DNA of 8,925 bases from an uncultured bacterium. GTDB taxonomy: Bacteria > Bacteroidota > Bacteroidia > Bacteroidales > Paludibacteraceae. The notes beneath the pieces are model-generated. The model saw only the letters and a program-made list of their open reading frames with translations. It did no database searches and was not told the DNA's origin. Location of the stretch: the NCBI GenBank assembly GCA_947074225.1, contig CAMTOX010000056.1:1-8925 (forward strand). The letters run 5' to 3'. Position 1 is the stretch's first letter, and each line of letters begins with the position of its first letter. Below, piece by piece: positions 1-6,276 of the stretch. The translations under genes and the position numbers were made by a program.

Positions 1-852
1 GGTGTATCCTTGTTGGTTGAAAGCGCCATCGTAAAAGAAGTCTAATCCCCCTCCTACGGCATAGAAAGGTGCCACCTGATAGGTTACCCCGGCATGGATA
101 GACCCAATAACATAACGCTTACTATCTTTATAGTAGAGTTCGCGAGTACCGGCAGCAATGGTAACATTGGCAGCAAAATTATAAGGGAACGACTCTTTAG
201 GTGGCAAAGGCTTTTCACAACGTGGGCAGTGGTCAAACCTATATGAGGCACCCACAGTTAGGAACACAATATTAAAACCGGCATTGGGCTGGAATATATT
301 ACCATTGCTCATGTGGTTATAACCAGCGTTAGCATTAAAGTAAAAACCTTTGGTTATTGGCACTACGCAATCTACACCTAATAACATGAAACCATTCAAA
401 ATAGAACCTATGGACGAGTTGGCTAAAGGAGATTTAATGCCACCTAGCGTGTCGGTCATATTAAACGTCTTTGTATTCACGCTTAATCCCAACCCCATCT
501 TAAAATGGAAATAGGTCTTCTTCGGGTTACCCAAAGGAATGGCAAGATAAGGATATACTGCAAAAGATTGTCCCCATACAGCATTATTACCCATGTCTAT
601 ACCTTGAAGGGCAACTCCTATAATTGGCATATTCCACCAGCGTTGCCAAGGATAGTTACCTTGTGGTAACCACTCAAAGGCCAATTCACCACCCATAACA
701 GGCCGTTTGGCAATTTCCTCCTGAACAGGTGTACCCGGAACATTATAACCAACATATACACCTGCGCGAACAGCATATTTAGATTGTGCCATAGCACAAA
801 CAGTGCAACAGAGGAGTAGTGTAAATAGTAGTGTACGTTTAAAGGCAATCAT
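1..852 (-). CDS. PagL-like acyloxyacyl hydrolase / lipid A deacylase family outer-membrane protein, 3' end missing
   Basis: Partial gene on the minus strand: 284 codons are visible from ATG at 852 and the C-terminus lies beyond the left edge. The N-terminus is a signal peptide (basic start, hydrophobic residues 8-20, Ala-Met-Ala cleavage site before Gln23), so the protein should reach the outer membrane. The rest alternates polar and hydrophobic residues like a beta-barrel. Residues 180-194 (His-Met-Ser-Asn-Gly, then Pro-Asn-x-Gly) resemble the His-x-Ser-Asn active site of PagL, which removes the 3-O acyl chain of lipid A; His180 and Ser182 would be catalytic. A second barrel-like module begins near residue 223 and aligns with the same part of the neighbouring paralogue at 1370-2569. 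A Cys-Pro-Arg-Cys motif (209-212) sits between the modules. Family assignment is fairly firm; deacylase activity is inferred. No convincing promoter was found upstream. Confidence 0.8.
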   Translation of the reverse strand, partial: MIAFKRTLLFTLLLCCTVCAMAQSKYAVRAGVYVGYNVPGTPVQEEIAKRPVMGGELAFEWLPQGNYPWQRWWNMPIIGVALQGIDMGNNAVWGQSFAVYPYLAIPLGNPKKTYFHFKMGLGLSVNTKTFNMTDTLGGIKSPLANSSIGSILNGFMLLGVDCVVPITKGFYFNANAGYNHMSNGNIFQPNAGFNIVFLTVGASYRFDHCPRCEKPLPPKESFPYNFAANVTIAAGTRELYYKDSKRYVIGSIHAGVTYQVAPFYAVGGGLDFFYDGAFNQQGYT

Positions 853-1149
853 CTCTATCGTTGTCAATAATAAGGTTTAATAATTATGTTCTTGAGGTAG
901 ATGGAGCGATACACGTTTTATAATCTCTTTTCTACAACTCCTCAAATGTTAATTCACGGTCGCTATTGCAACTACTCGACCAAATGGGCCGTTTACTATT
1001 CTTATAGAACGCTAAATAATCAAAATAATTGTCTTCTTGTTGTAGTTTTATCTGATGCTCATCTATTTAAGTATAAGTAATGGCATCTATAATTGCAACA
1101 CAAACTCATTTTGCGCTGTTTTATTTGCAGTTAATGCACTTCAAATACC

Positions 1150-1193
1150 TACTTGGTTCATACTTGGTTCGCATCAAATTCGCACCTGGTTCG
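1150..1193. repeat. Four units of an 11-bp direct repeat
   Basis: Units start at 1150, 1161, 1172 and 1183. The first two share TACTTGGTTC exactly, the fourth is CACCTGGTTC, and the third (CATCAAATTC) is degenerate but stays in phase. A period of 11 bp is close to one helical turn, so the units face the same side of the DNA, as in iterated protein-binding sites. The period is not a multiple of three, which argues against coding origin. Function unknown. Confidence 0.7.
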
Positions 1194-1214
1194 GATCTAT
1201 AGAGCGAGCCAGGT
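1184..1214. repeat. Hairpin overlapping the last 11-bp unit
   Basis: ACCTGGTTC (1184-1192) pairs with GAGCCAGGT (1206-1214) as nine base pairs including one G-T wobble, leaving a 13-base loop that contains the palindrome CTATAG (1197-1202). No T-tract follows on either strand, so it is not a standard intrinsic terminator. Confidence 0.6.
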
Positions 1215-1339
1215 CCCTCTTTGATCCCTTTTTGTTTGCTATTTGAAGTATCTTTGGGCTAGCAAAGTATAAACTAACAAAGCAATGTCTATTAATCTTC
1301 TCACAACAATGGCAATAATGTAGTTGCCATTATATAAAG

Positions 1340-1359
1340 CCTAAATTCAAGAGTTTAGG
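1340..1359 (-). terminator. Weak candidate terminator of the 1370-2569 gene
   Basis: CCTAAA and TTTAGG form a six-base-pair stem with an eight-base loop about 10 bases past the stop codon, followed on the minus strand by CTTTATATAA. The stem is short and the T-tract is interrupted, so this is tentative. Confidence 0.35.
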
Positions 1360-1369
1360 TTCACGAAGT

Positions 1370-2569
1370 TTAAATTTGAAGTTTTCGTTTCTGAGGGAAA
1401 GCATAGCTTAATCCCCATTCCACATATTCCACATTATACAGGTGAGTACGAACGGTAACTTGGAGTGCAAAATTTTCTACCATTCTAACACGCACTCCTG
1501 CTCTGAAATAACACCATCCATCTTCTTTGGTTACATCATAAGCATATACCATTGGACGTCGATAGCCGTGGGTAGGGTGCGGGTCAGGGTATGCATCGCG
1601 TAAAGGATCGTATAGGTAGATTCCCAAGTCAAATAGACCGGTAACGCGTCCTACCATAAATTGGTTGGCTAAACTTACACCGGCGCGGAATTTCATGGCT
1701 ACACTATTTTTCTCGATAAAATAACGTGTCATCGGAGTATAGTCTGGGAAGGAGACCTCATCGCGGCTTCCTTGAGGCACAAATTTAGTGTCGTAAATAA
1801 GGTCGAGTCCACCTCCTATGGCATACCAGTTTGTAACACGTCTTACGGCGTTAATATTGAAAGTGGCAAAAAGCGGATTGGATTGGTCGTAACAATAGTA
1901 GTCTTGGATACCGCCGGAGAGGGTGATGTTAAAGGCAATGTTCCATGGAAGGTCGCGCGTGTAGCGTTGACGAGGCTTGCGGTAGCGGCGCTCGTCCATG
2001 TGATAACGCATCCCTACAGCACCATAAGCCGCTACCATACCACTGTTGGGCAATACCATGTTGCAGTTATTAATGCCCATGGCACCGGCTTCAAAGAATA
2101 GACCATAACCTTTCTTAAATTTAAAAGTCCCTTCAAGACTTAACGTCCCAAAAAGACTAACATAAGAACTATTATAGATATTTGGCTTGGTTTGGATGTT
2201 AAAACCAGCTCCTAACTTAAAGTTTAGGCCAAACTCTTTGTTATTTACAAATGGAAAAGATACAAAAGGGTAAATATTGATGGCTTGACCCAAAAGGCTT
2301 GGTTTGCCATAATCCATAAACATTAACGATAATCCCCAAGAAGGAAAGTTGCAATAGAACTGATAAGGTTCGTCGCCTAAAGGAAGAATTTCCCAACTAA
2401 ACTCACCACCAATAATAGGACCTAAGCCATTAATATCTTTGATGCCAGAGGTAGGGAGTAAACTTCCCATAAGGTATTTGCCTTTAAAGACATAATTTTG
2501 TTGTGCCGAGAGGGCTATTGACATAAAAAGTATAACTATTGTCAATAGTTTTTTTGGAATATATTTCAT
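1370..2569 (-). CDS. PagL-like outer-membrane barrel protein, catalytic residues apparently lost
   Basis: Complete 399-residue paralogue of the gene at 1-852. It begins with a signal peptide (Lys-rich start, hydrophobic 8-20, Ser-Ala cleavage before Gln23), followed by a PagL-like barrel module to about residue 190 and a second barrel-like module from about 207 to the end. The two paralogues align clearly, for example at Gly-Gly-Gly-Leu-Asp before the visible end of the other gene, and at the shared Pro-Asn-x-Gly (174-177 here). At the active-site position, however, Gly165 replaces the His and Asn167 replaces the Ser. The reading frame is intact, so this looks like a conserved non-catalytic barrel rather than a pseudogene, although a different active site cannot be excluded. 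It is divergent from the gldF operon, with an upstream TATTTTTG box at 2636-2629. Confidence 0.8.
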   Translation of the reverse strand: MKYIPKKLLTIVILFMSIALSAQQNYVFKGKYLMGSLLPTSGIKDINGLGPIIGGEFSWEILPLGDEPYQFYCNFPSWGLSLMFMDYGKPSLLGQAINIYPFVSFPFVNNKEFGLNFKLGAGFNIQTKPNIYNSSYVSLFGTLSLEGTFKFKKGYGLFFEAGAMGINNCNMVLPNSGMVAAYGAVGMRYHMDERRYRKPRQRYTRDLPWNIAFNITLSGGIQDYYCYDQSNPLFATFNINAVRRVTNWYAIGGGLDLIYDTKFVPQGSRDEVSFPDYTPMTRYFIEKNSVAMKFRAGVSLANQFMVGRVTGLFDLGIYLYDPLRDAYPDPHPTHGYRRPMVYAYDVTKEDGWCYFRAGVRVRMVENFALQVTVRTHLYNVEYVEWGLSYAFPQKRKLQI

Positions 2570-2580
2570 ATGGAGGTAGT

Positions 2581-2599
2581 ACTTCTACAAAAAAGAAGT
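2581..2599. repeat. Short dyad in the divergent promoter region
   Basis: ACTTCT (2581-2586) and AGAAGT (2594-2599) form a six-base inverted repeat immediately before the plus-strand -7 box, in the position of its -33/-7 spacer. It could be an operator or a leader hairpin for the minus-strand gene; it could also be chance. Confidence 0.3.
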
Positions 2600-2607
2600 T
2601 ATCTTTG
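2600..2607 (+). promoter_or_regulatory. Candidate -7 box for the gldF-to-barrel operon
   Basis: TATCTTTG matches the Bacteroides housekeeping -7 consensus TAnnTTTG exactly. Transcription would start near 2614, giving a leader of about 40 bases to the preferred gldF start at 2654 and only about 10 to the alternative at 2624. No TTTG is present about 19 bp upstream, so the -33 half is missing or weak. Confidence 0.5.
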
Positions 2608-2628
2608 TATTGTCTAAATTTATGTGTA

Positions 2629-2636
2629 CAAAAATA
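2629..2636 (-). promoter_or_regulatory. Candidate -7 box for the PagL-like gene at 1370-2569
   Basis: Read on the minus strand this is TATTTTTG, an exact TAnnTTTG match lying about 60 bp before the ATG. Its predicted start point falls near 2622, so the transcript would overlap the 5' end of the plus-strand one by a few bases. No TTTG at the -33 position was found. Confidence 0.4.
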
Positions 2637-2653
2637 TAATTTTTTTTACAACA

Positions 2654-3391
2654 ATGAACTTTTCATCACTAATTATTTGCAAAAAAGAACTTCAGAACTT
2701 CTTCAGTTCTGCAACCGGATATATTGTTATTGGGCTCTTCCTAGTGGTTACTTCGCTGTTTCTGTGGGTGTTTCCTGGCTCGTACAATGTTCTAAAATCG
2801 GGATATGCTAATTTAGATGGATTGTTTATTTTGGCACCATGGCTTTATCTTTTCTTAGTACCAGCCATTACCATGCGTTTATTTGCCGAAGAGCGTCAGC
2901 AAGGAACTTTGGAACTGCTCATGACCTATCCCATTAGTAAAACACAACTTATAATTGGCAAACTCTTAGCATCTTGGTTGTTGGTAATTATTGCCTTACT
3001 TCCTTCTATTATTTGGTATTGGGCAGTTAATGAGTTGGCAGAGCCGGTGGGTAATATAGATCATGGCGCTTTCTGGGGTTCGTTTGTGGGACTCATTCTC
3101 TTAGCAATGGTCTATTGTGGTATTGGAGTCTTTGCTTCATCATTAAGTAAGAATCAAATTGTAGCTTTTGTATTAGCAGTGCTTATGAGTTTCACTCTCT
3201 TCTATGGCTTTGAACTGATAGCATCGCTCATTACCGATGGCTCTGTGGCCTATCGCATTAGCTCCTTCGGAATAAATAATCATTACCAAAGCATTAGTCG
3301 TGGAGTGATAGATTCGCGCGATTTAGCTTACTTTATATTAATAACCCTCTGTTTTATTTTAGGTACACGCGAGACTATAAAACGAGTTTGA
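2654..3391 (+). CDS. gldF: Gliding-motility-type ABC transporter permease subunit GldF
   Basis: A 245-residue ABC-2 type permease with about six membrane helices (near 22-40, 56-75, 102-122, 140-161, 167-190, 224-237). The family signature is strong: an N-terminal Lys-Glu-Leu-x-x-Phe-Phe-Ser-Ser followed by Thr-Gly-Tyr-Ile-Val-Ile-Gly; Leu-Trp-Val-Phe-Pro-Gly (37-42); and the cytoplasmic loop Phe-Ala-Glu-Glu-Arg (77-81) then Gly-Thr-Leu-Glu-Leu-Leu (84-89). In Flavobacterium, GldF works with GldG and the ATPase GldA in the inner membrane. Here surE follows 12 bp later and no gldG is present. In Bacteroidales the protein need not mean gliding; an envelope export role is equally possible. The start at 2654 was preferred because it begins close to the conserved N-terminus and gives the usual length; 2624 is an in-frame alternative adding 10 residues. 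Confidence 0.9.
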   Translation: MNFSSLIICKKELQNFFSSATGYIVIGLFLVVTSLFLWVFPGSYNVLKSGYANLDGLFILAPWLYLFLVPAITMRLFAEERQQGTLELLMTYPISKTQLIIGKLLASWLLVIIALLPSIIWYWAVNELAEPVGNIDHGAFWGSFVGLILLAMVYCGIGVFASSLSKNQIVAFVLAVLMSFTLFYGFELIASLITDGSVAYRISSFGINNHYQSISRGVIDSRDLAYFILITLCFILGTRETIKRV

Positions 3392-3403
3392 GAATAAAAA
3401 GAT

Positions 3404-4177
3404 ATGAAACCATTACTTTTAATAACCAATGATGATGGTATCCAAGCAAAAGGGATACGCGAGTTGATCCATTTAGTAGCACCTTTAGGTGAGGTGTGGG
3501 TAGTGGCTCCAAATGGTCCACGTTCGGCACAATCTAGTGCTATAACCGTAGAGATTCCTATCTCGGCAAAACCTATGCAAGGTGTTGAGGGGGCTACAGA
3601 AATTGCCTGCTCCGGAACTCCTACCGACTGTGTAAAGTTGGCTATTGATCAACTATTGCCACGTAAACCCGATTTAGTGATATCGGGAATTAATCATGGC
3701 TCTAATGCAAGCATAAATGTGATATACTCCGGAACAATGGGCGCAGCCATGGAGGGAAGCTTGCACGGCGTTCCTTCAATAGGATTGTCGTTATGCAGCC
3801 ATAGTGCCGATGCCGATTTCTCTAAAGCAATGCCTTATTTCTTAGATATTATTAAGCAAACTTTAGTGAGCGGATTGCCCGATGGAGTGTCGTTAAATGT
3901 GAATGCCCCGGTGGGCGATATTGCCGGATGTAGGGTCTCTAAACAAGCACATGGCCGTTGGGCTAATGAGTTTGAGAAACACGATGCACCACGTCCGTTA
4001 GATTACTATTGGTTAATTGGCGATTTCAACACTTTAGATCGTGAAGATAAAGAGACCGATCAGTGGGCTTTGGACAATGGATTCATCTCTATTGTACCTA
4101 TTCATACAGATATGACGCATGTGCAAACCATGCAGAAACTGCAAAGCGATTTTAAAGCTTTTATAGATAATCCATAA
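3404..4177 (+). CDS. surE: 5'/3'-nucleotidase SurE (stationary-phase survival protein)
   Basis: A 257-residue SurE, the usual length, a metal-dependent cytoplasmic phosphatase acting on nucleoside 5'- and 3'-monophosphates. The hallmarks are all present: Thr-Asn-Asp-Asp-Gly-Ile at 8-13, where Asp10 and Asp11 bind metal; Pro-x-x-x-x-Ser with metal-ligand Ser41; Ser-Gly-Thr-Pro-Thr-Asp-Cys at 70-76; and Ser-Gly-Ile-Asn-His-Gly-Ser-Asn at 94-101 with metal-ligand Asn97. Next follows the Tyr-Ser-Gly-Thr-x-Gly-Ala-Ala-x-Glu stretch (108-117). It sits 12 bp after gldF and 15 bp before the small membrane protein, so it is very probably co-transcribed. No Shine-Dalgarno is visible; the A-rich leader is normal for this phylum. 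Confidence 0.97.
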   Translation: MKPLLLITNDDGIQAKGIRELIHLVAPLGEVWVVAPNGPRSAQSSAITVEIPISAKPMQGVEGATEIACSGTPTDCVKLAIDQLLPRKPDLVISGINHGSNASINVIYSGTMGAAMEGSLHGVPSIGLSLCSHSADADFSKAMPYFLDIIKQTLVSGLPDGVSLNVNAPVGDIAGCRVSKQAHGRWANEFEKHDAPRPLDYYWLIGDFNTLDREDKETDQWALDNGFISIVPIHTDMTHVQTMQKLQSDFKAFIDNP

Positions 4178-4192
4178 CCCTTTAGTGTAATT

Positions 4193-4507
4193 ATGATGCA
4201 GTTAAAAGCGAAGAGTCCGGCACTAGTGTTCTCTTATGGTGTGATCTATGCACTCATTTGTCCTGTGGTGTTCTATCTTATATATATTCAGATTTATTAT
4301 CAAGGCGCTTTAGAACCACTGCCGCTCTTAGGGCAGATGGCTAAAACGAGTATGTTGGCAAAGATGATTTTCTTATGTATGATTCCTAACTATTTTGCCC
4401 TCTATCTGTGTGCGCGCAAGGAGTGGATGAACTTGCTGAGGGGAATTTTCATCCCAACAATATTGATAAGTATTCTGAGCATGCTTTTCTTCTCGGATAT
4501 TTTTTAG
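4193..4507 (+). CDS. Small three-helix inner-membrane protein of unknown function
   Basis: A 104-residue protein I do not recognise. It has three hydrophobic segments (about 11-34, 53-73, 82-101). The first loop is acidic and proline-containing (Glu-Pro-Leu-Pro near 41-44), and the second, between helices 2 and 3, is basic (Ala-Arg-Lys-Glu-Trp near 74-78). By the positive-inside rule and the Lys residues at 5 and 7, the N-terminus and second loop would be cytoplasmic only if helix 2 returns to the cytoplasm, leaving the C-terminus outside. No catalytic motif is evident. The frame is supported by its operon position, 15 bp after surE and 46 bp before lpxB, and by the coherent membrane pattern. 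Met2 at 4196 is an equally possible start. A role near lipid A or envelope assembly is only guilt by association. Confidence 0.8.
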   Translation: MMQLKAKSPALVFSYGVIYALICPVVFYLIYIQIYYQGALEPLPLLGQMAKTSMLAKMIFLCMIPNYFALYLCARKEWMNLLRGIFIPTILISILSMLFFSDIF

Positions 4508-4553
4508 ATTTTCCAAACAATACTATGGTTTAACCACTATTTCTCTATTAAAT

Positions 4554-5705
4554 ATGAAATACTTTATTATTGCTGGCGAGGCTTCGGGCGATCTACATGC
4601 CTCTAATTTGATGCGCGCTTTGAAACAAAAAGATAGCGAAGCCGACTTCTGTTTCTTGGGAGGCGATTTAATGTCGAAAGAGAGCTCAAATAGAGTAATT
4701 CATATTAAAGAGATGGCTTTCATGGGTATTGTGAATGTGGTGTTGAACGCTAAGAAGATTCAACGCAACATGAAAATCTGTAAAGATGCCATGCTGCGCT
4801 ATCAGCCCGACTGTTTAATTCTGGTAGACTACCCGGGTTTTAATTTAGAGATGGCAGAATATGCTAAACACCACTTAAAATGTCCGGTGTATTACTATAT
4901 ATCGCCCAAATTATGGGCTTGGAAAAGCTACCGTATAAAAAGTATGAAGAAGTGGATAGATAGAACCTACACCATCTTCCCTTTCGAGACGGAGTTCTTT
5001 GCCCGTTATAACTATCCGGTGCACTATGTGGGAAACCCTACTGTAGATTCTGTTTATAATTTCACCTCTACCACTCCCTTCGATAATAATTTCCGTGCTA
5101 CCTATGGCTTAGATCAACGTCCCATCATAGCTCTGCTTGCCGGCAGTCGTAAACAAGAGATTAAGGGGTGTTTACCTATAATGAAACAGATGCAGAGCTA
5201 TTTCCCCGACTATCAGTTGGTAGCTGCCGGTGCACCAGGTGTGGAACGCGACTACTACCGCCAGTTTGGTATTGAACATATTGTCTTTGATAATACCTAC
5301 GAGTTGGTGCGTCAGGCAAAGGTAGCAGTGGTGAACTCCGGTACAGCAACATTGGAAACAGCACTTCTTAGAACACCTCAAGTGGTAGTGTATCATGTCT
5401 TTGGTGGACGTATGGCATCGTTATTGAAAAAAATATTGATAAAAATTCCTTTTGTTTCTCTTCCTAATTTAGTGGCCAATAAGGAGATTATTCCCGAACT
5501 ATTAGCACACCATTTCACAGTAGAAAATTTACAGAAAGAGCTGCACAAACTATTGGATACCAATAGTGTATATAATTTGCAGAAATCTGACTATGAAACA
5601 GTAGCTTCACTCCTAGGCGCCCCCGGTACAGCACAACGTGCTGCTACAATGATGGTAGACCACCTCTTAAACGAAGATTTACCGATGCAACGTTTTGATT
5701 CGTAA
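4554..5705 (+). CDS. lpxB: Lipid-A-disaccharide synthase LpxB
   Basis: A 383-residue GT19 glycosyltransferase of usual length. It joins UDP-2,3-diacylglucosamine to lipid X at the cytoplasmic face of the inner membrane to form the disaccharide of lipid A. Diagnostic motifs are Gly-Glu-Ala-Ser-Gly-Asp-Leu-His at 8-15; Val-Asp-Tyr-Pro-Gly-Phe-Asn at 91-97, where Asp92 corresponds to the conserved catalytic-region Asp; Ser-Pro-x-x-Trp-Ala-Trp at 117-123; Tyr-Val-Gly-Asn-Pro at 158-162; Leu-Ala-Gly-Ser-Arg at 195-199; and Asn-Ser-Gly-Thr-Ala-Thr-Leu-Glu at 261-268 with Pro-Asn-Leu-Val-Ala at 304-308. The gene lies inside the gldF-to-barrel unit, and its TAA directly abuts the TTG proposed as start of the sigma gene. 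No promoter box was seen in the 46-bp gap before it. Confidence 0.97.
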   Translation: MKYFIIAGEASGDLHASNLMRALKQKDSEADFCFLGGDLMSKESSNRVIHIKEMAFMGIVNVVLNAKKIQRNMKICKDAMLRYQPDCLILVDYPGFNLEMAEYAKHHLKCPVYYYISPKLWAWKSYRIKSMKKWIDRTYTIFPFETEFFARYNYPVHYVGNPTVDSVYNFTSTTPFDNNFRATYGLDQRPIIALLAGSRKQEIKGCLPIMKQMQSYFPDYQLVAAGAPGVERDYYRQFGIEHIVFDNTYELVRQAKVAVVNSGTATLETALLRTPQVVVYHVFGGRMASLLKKILIKIPFVSLPNLVANKEIIPELLAHHFTVENLQKELHKLLDTNSVYNLQKSDYETVASLLGAPGTAQRAATMMVDHLLNEDLPMQRFDS

Positions 5706-6269
5706 TTGCATCTATCGAATATAGACGTGAATACACCTGATAATCTAATTGTAATCATCCAAGACTGTAAAGATCAGAAACAGTCTGCTCAGCGTAAGCT
5801 TTACGAACTCTATGGTAAGCGTATGTTGGCAGTCTGTATGCGTTATTCTAACTGTTATGAGGTGGCTTGCGATTTAATGCACGATGGTTTTATTCATGTA
5901 TTTGCTAAAATTGGTAGTTTCGAGAATAAGGGTCATTTTGAAGGTTGGTTGCGTAAGGTGTTTGTAAATGTGTCGTTAGAGTATTTACGTAAACAAGATA
6001 GCCTGCGCGATGCTATTGATATAGACGAGGTTTACGCCTTGGATAATCACGAGGAGAGTGCTCTTGAACAGATGTCGGCAAAGGAGATAATGGAATATAT
6101 CTCAAAACTTCCGGTAGGATTCAGAACCGTTTTCAACCTATATGTTATAGAAGGCTACTCTCATGCAGAAATTGCCGAGATGTTAGAGATTAACGAAGCC
6201 TCTTCGCGTTCTCAACTCTCCCGAGCACGCTTATTATTGCAGAAAATGATATTGAAAGATAGAAGATAA
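5706..6269 (+). CDS. ECF-type sigma-70 family RNA polymerase sigma factor
   Basis: A 187-residue two-domain sigma factor. Region 2 spans about residues 29-97, with Gln-Arg-Lys-Leu-Tyr-Glu-Leu-Tyr, then Asp-Leu-Met-His-Asp-Gly-Phe-Ile for core binding, then Gly-Trp-Leu-Arg-Lys. Region 4 spans about 125-180: Leu-Pro-x-x-Phe-Arg-Thr-Val-Phe-Asn, then a helix-turn-helix around 150-178 with Gly-Tyr-Ser-His-Ala-Glu-Ile-Ala. Regions 1.1 and 3 are absent, as in ECF sigmas. There is no ATG before residue 40. Translation therefore starts at TTG 5706, immediately after the lpxB stop, or at GTG 5727, giving an N-terminus Met-Asn-Thr-Pro-Asp that looks more typical; the longer form is listed. Seven bases separate it from the membrane-anchored barrel gene, its probable regulator. 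Its target promoters cannot be read from this window. Confidence 0.92.
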   Translation: MHLSNIDVNTPDNLIVIIQDCKDQKQSAQRKLYELYGKRMLAVCMRYSNCYEVACDLMHDGFIHVFAKIGSFENKGHFEGWLRKVFVNVSLEYLRKQDSLRDAIDIDEVYALDNHEESALEQMSAKEIMEYISKLPVGFRTVFNLYVIEGYSHAEIAEMLEINEASSRSQLSRARLLLQKMILKDRR

Positions 6270-6276
6270 AATAGAT

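Larger units (their letters stand above)
1138..1249. repeat. Inverted repeat flanking the 11-bp repeat cluster
   Basis: ACTTCAAATA at 1138-1147 and its exact reverse complement TATTTGAAGT at 1240-1249 enclose 92 bp that contain the periodic repeat and the internal hairpin. As RNA the whole could fold into a long closed structure; as DNA it may simply delimit a repeated element. A 10-bp match at this distance in AT-rich DNA is only moderate evidence. Confidence 0.5.
853..1369. other. 517-bp intergenic region between the two PagL-like genes
   Basis: No believable gene is present on either strand. The stretch holds an 11-bp periodic repeat (1150-1193), a hairpin (1184-1214), a 10-bp inverted repeat flanking both (1138-1147 with 1240-1249), a lone promoter-like TATCTTTG on the plus strand at 1249-1256, and a weak hairpin next to the stop of the gene at 1370-2569. 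It must also hold the promoter and leader of the gene starting at 852, but no TAnnTTTG box in the right orientation was seen, so that promoter is unassigned. Confidence 0.7.

Noticed and set aside
618..848. 76-codon minus-strand open frame
   Set aside because: It is an out-of-frame shadow of the PagL-like gene at 1-852, which has a signal peptide and a continuous barrel pattern.
1150..1193. CRISPR array
   Set aside because: Units are 11 bp with no spacers between them, far too short for CRISPR repeats, and no cas genes are present.
1055..1246. 63-codon plus-strand open frame in the intergenic region
   Set aside because: It crosses the 11-bp repeat and hairpin, has no family resemblance or promoter at its start, and its composition is not gene-like.
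1264..1290. Minus-strand promoter formed by the two CAAAG motifs, for the gene starting at 852
   Set aside because: The TTTG-to-TTTG spacing is far too short for -33/-7, the -7 box has a mismatch, and the leader would exceed 390 bases across the repeat element.
1772..2101. 109-codon plus-strand open frame
   Set aside because: Antisense shadow of the PagL-like gene at 1370-2569, with no recognisable features.
1370..2569. Pseudogene call for the PagL-like paralogue
   Set aside because: Despite the missing catalytic residues the frame is uninterrupted, full length and has a good signal peptide.
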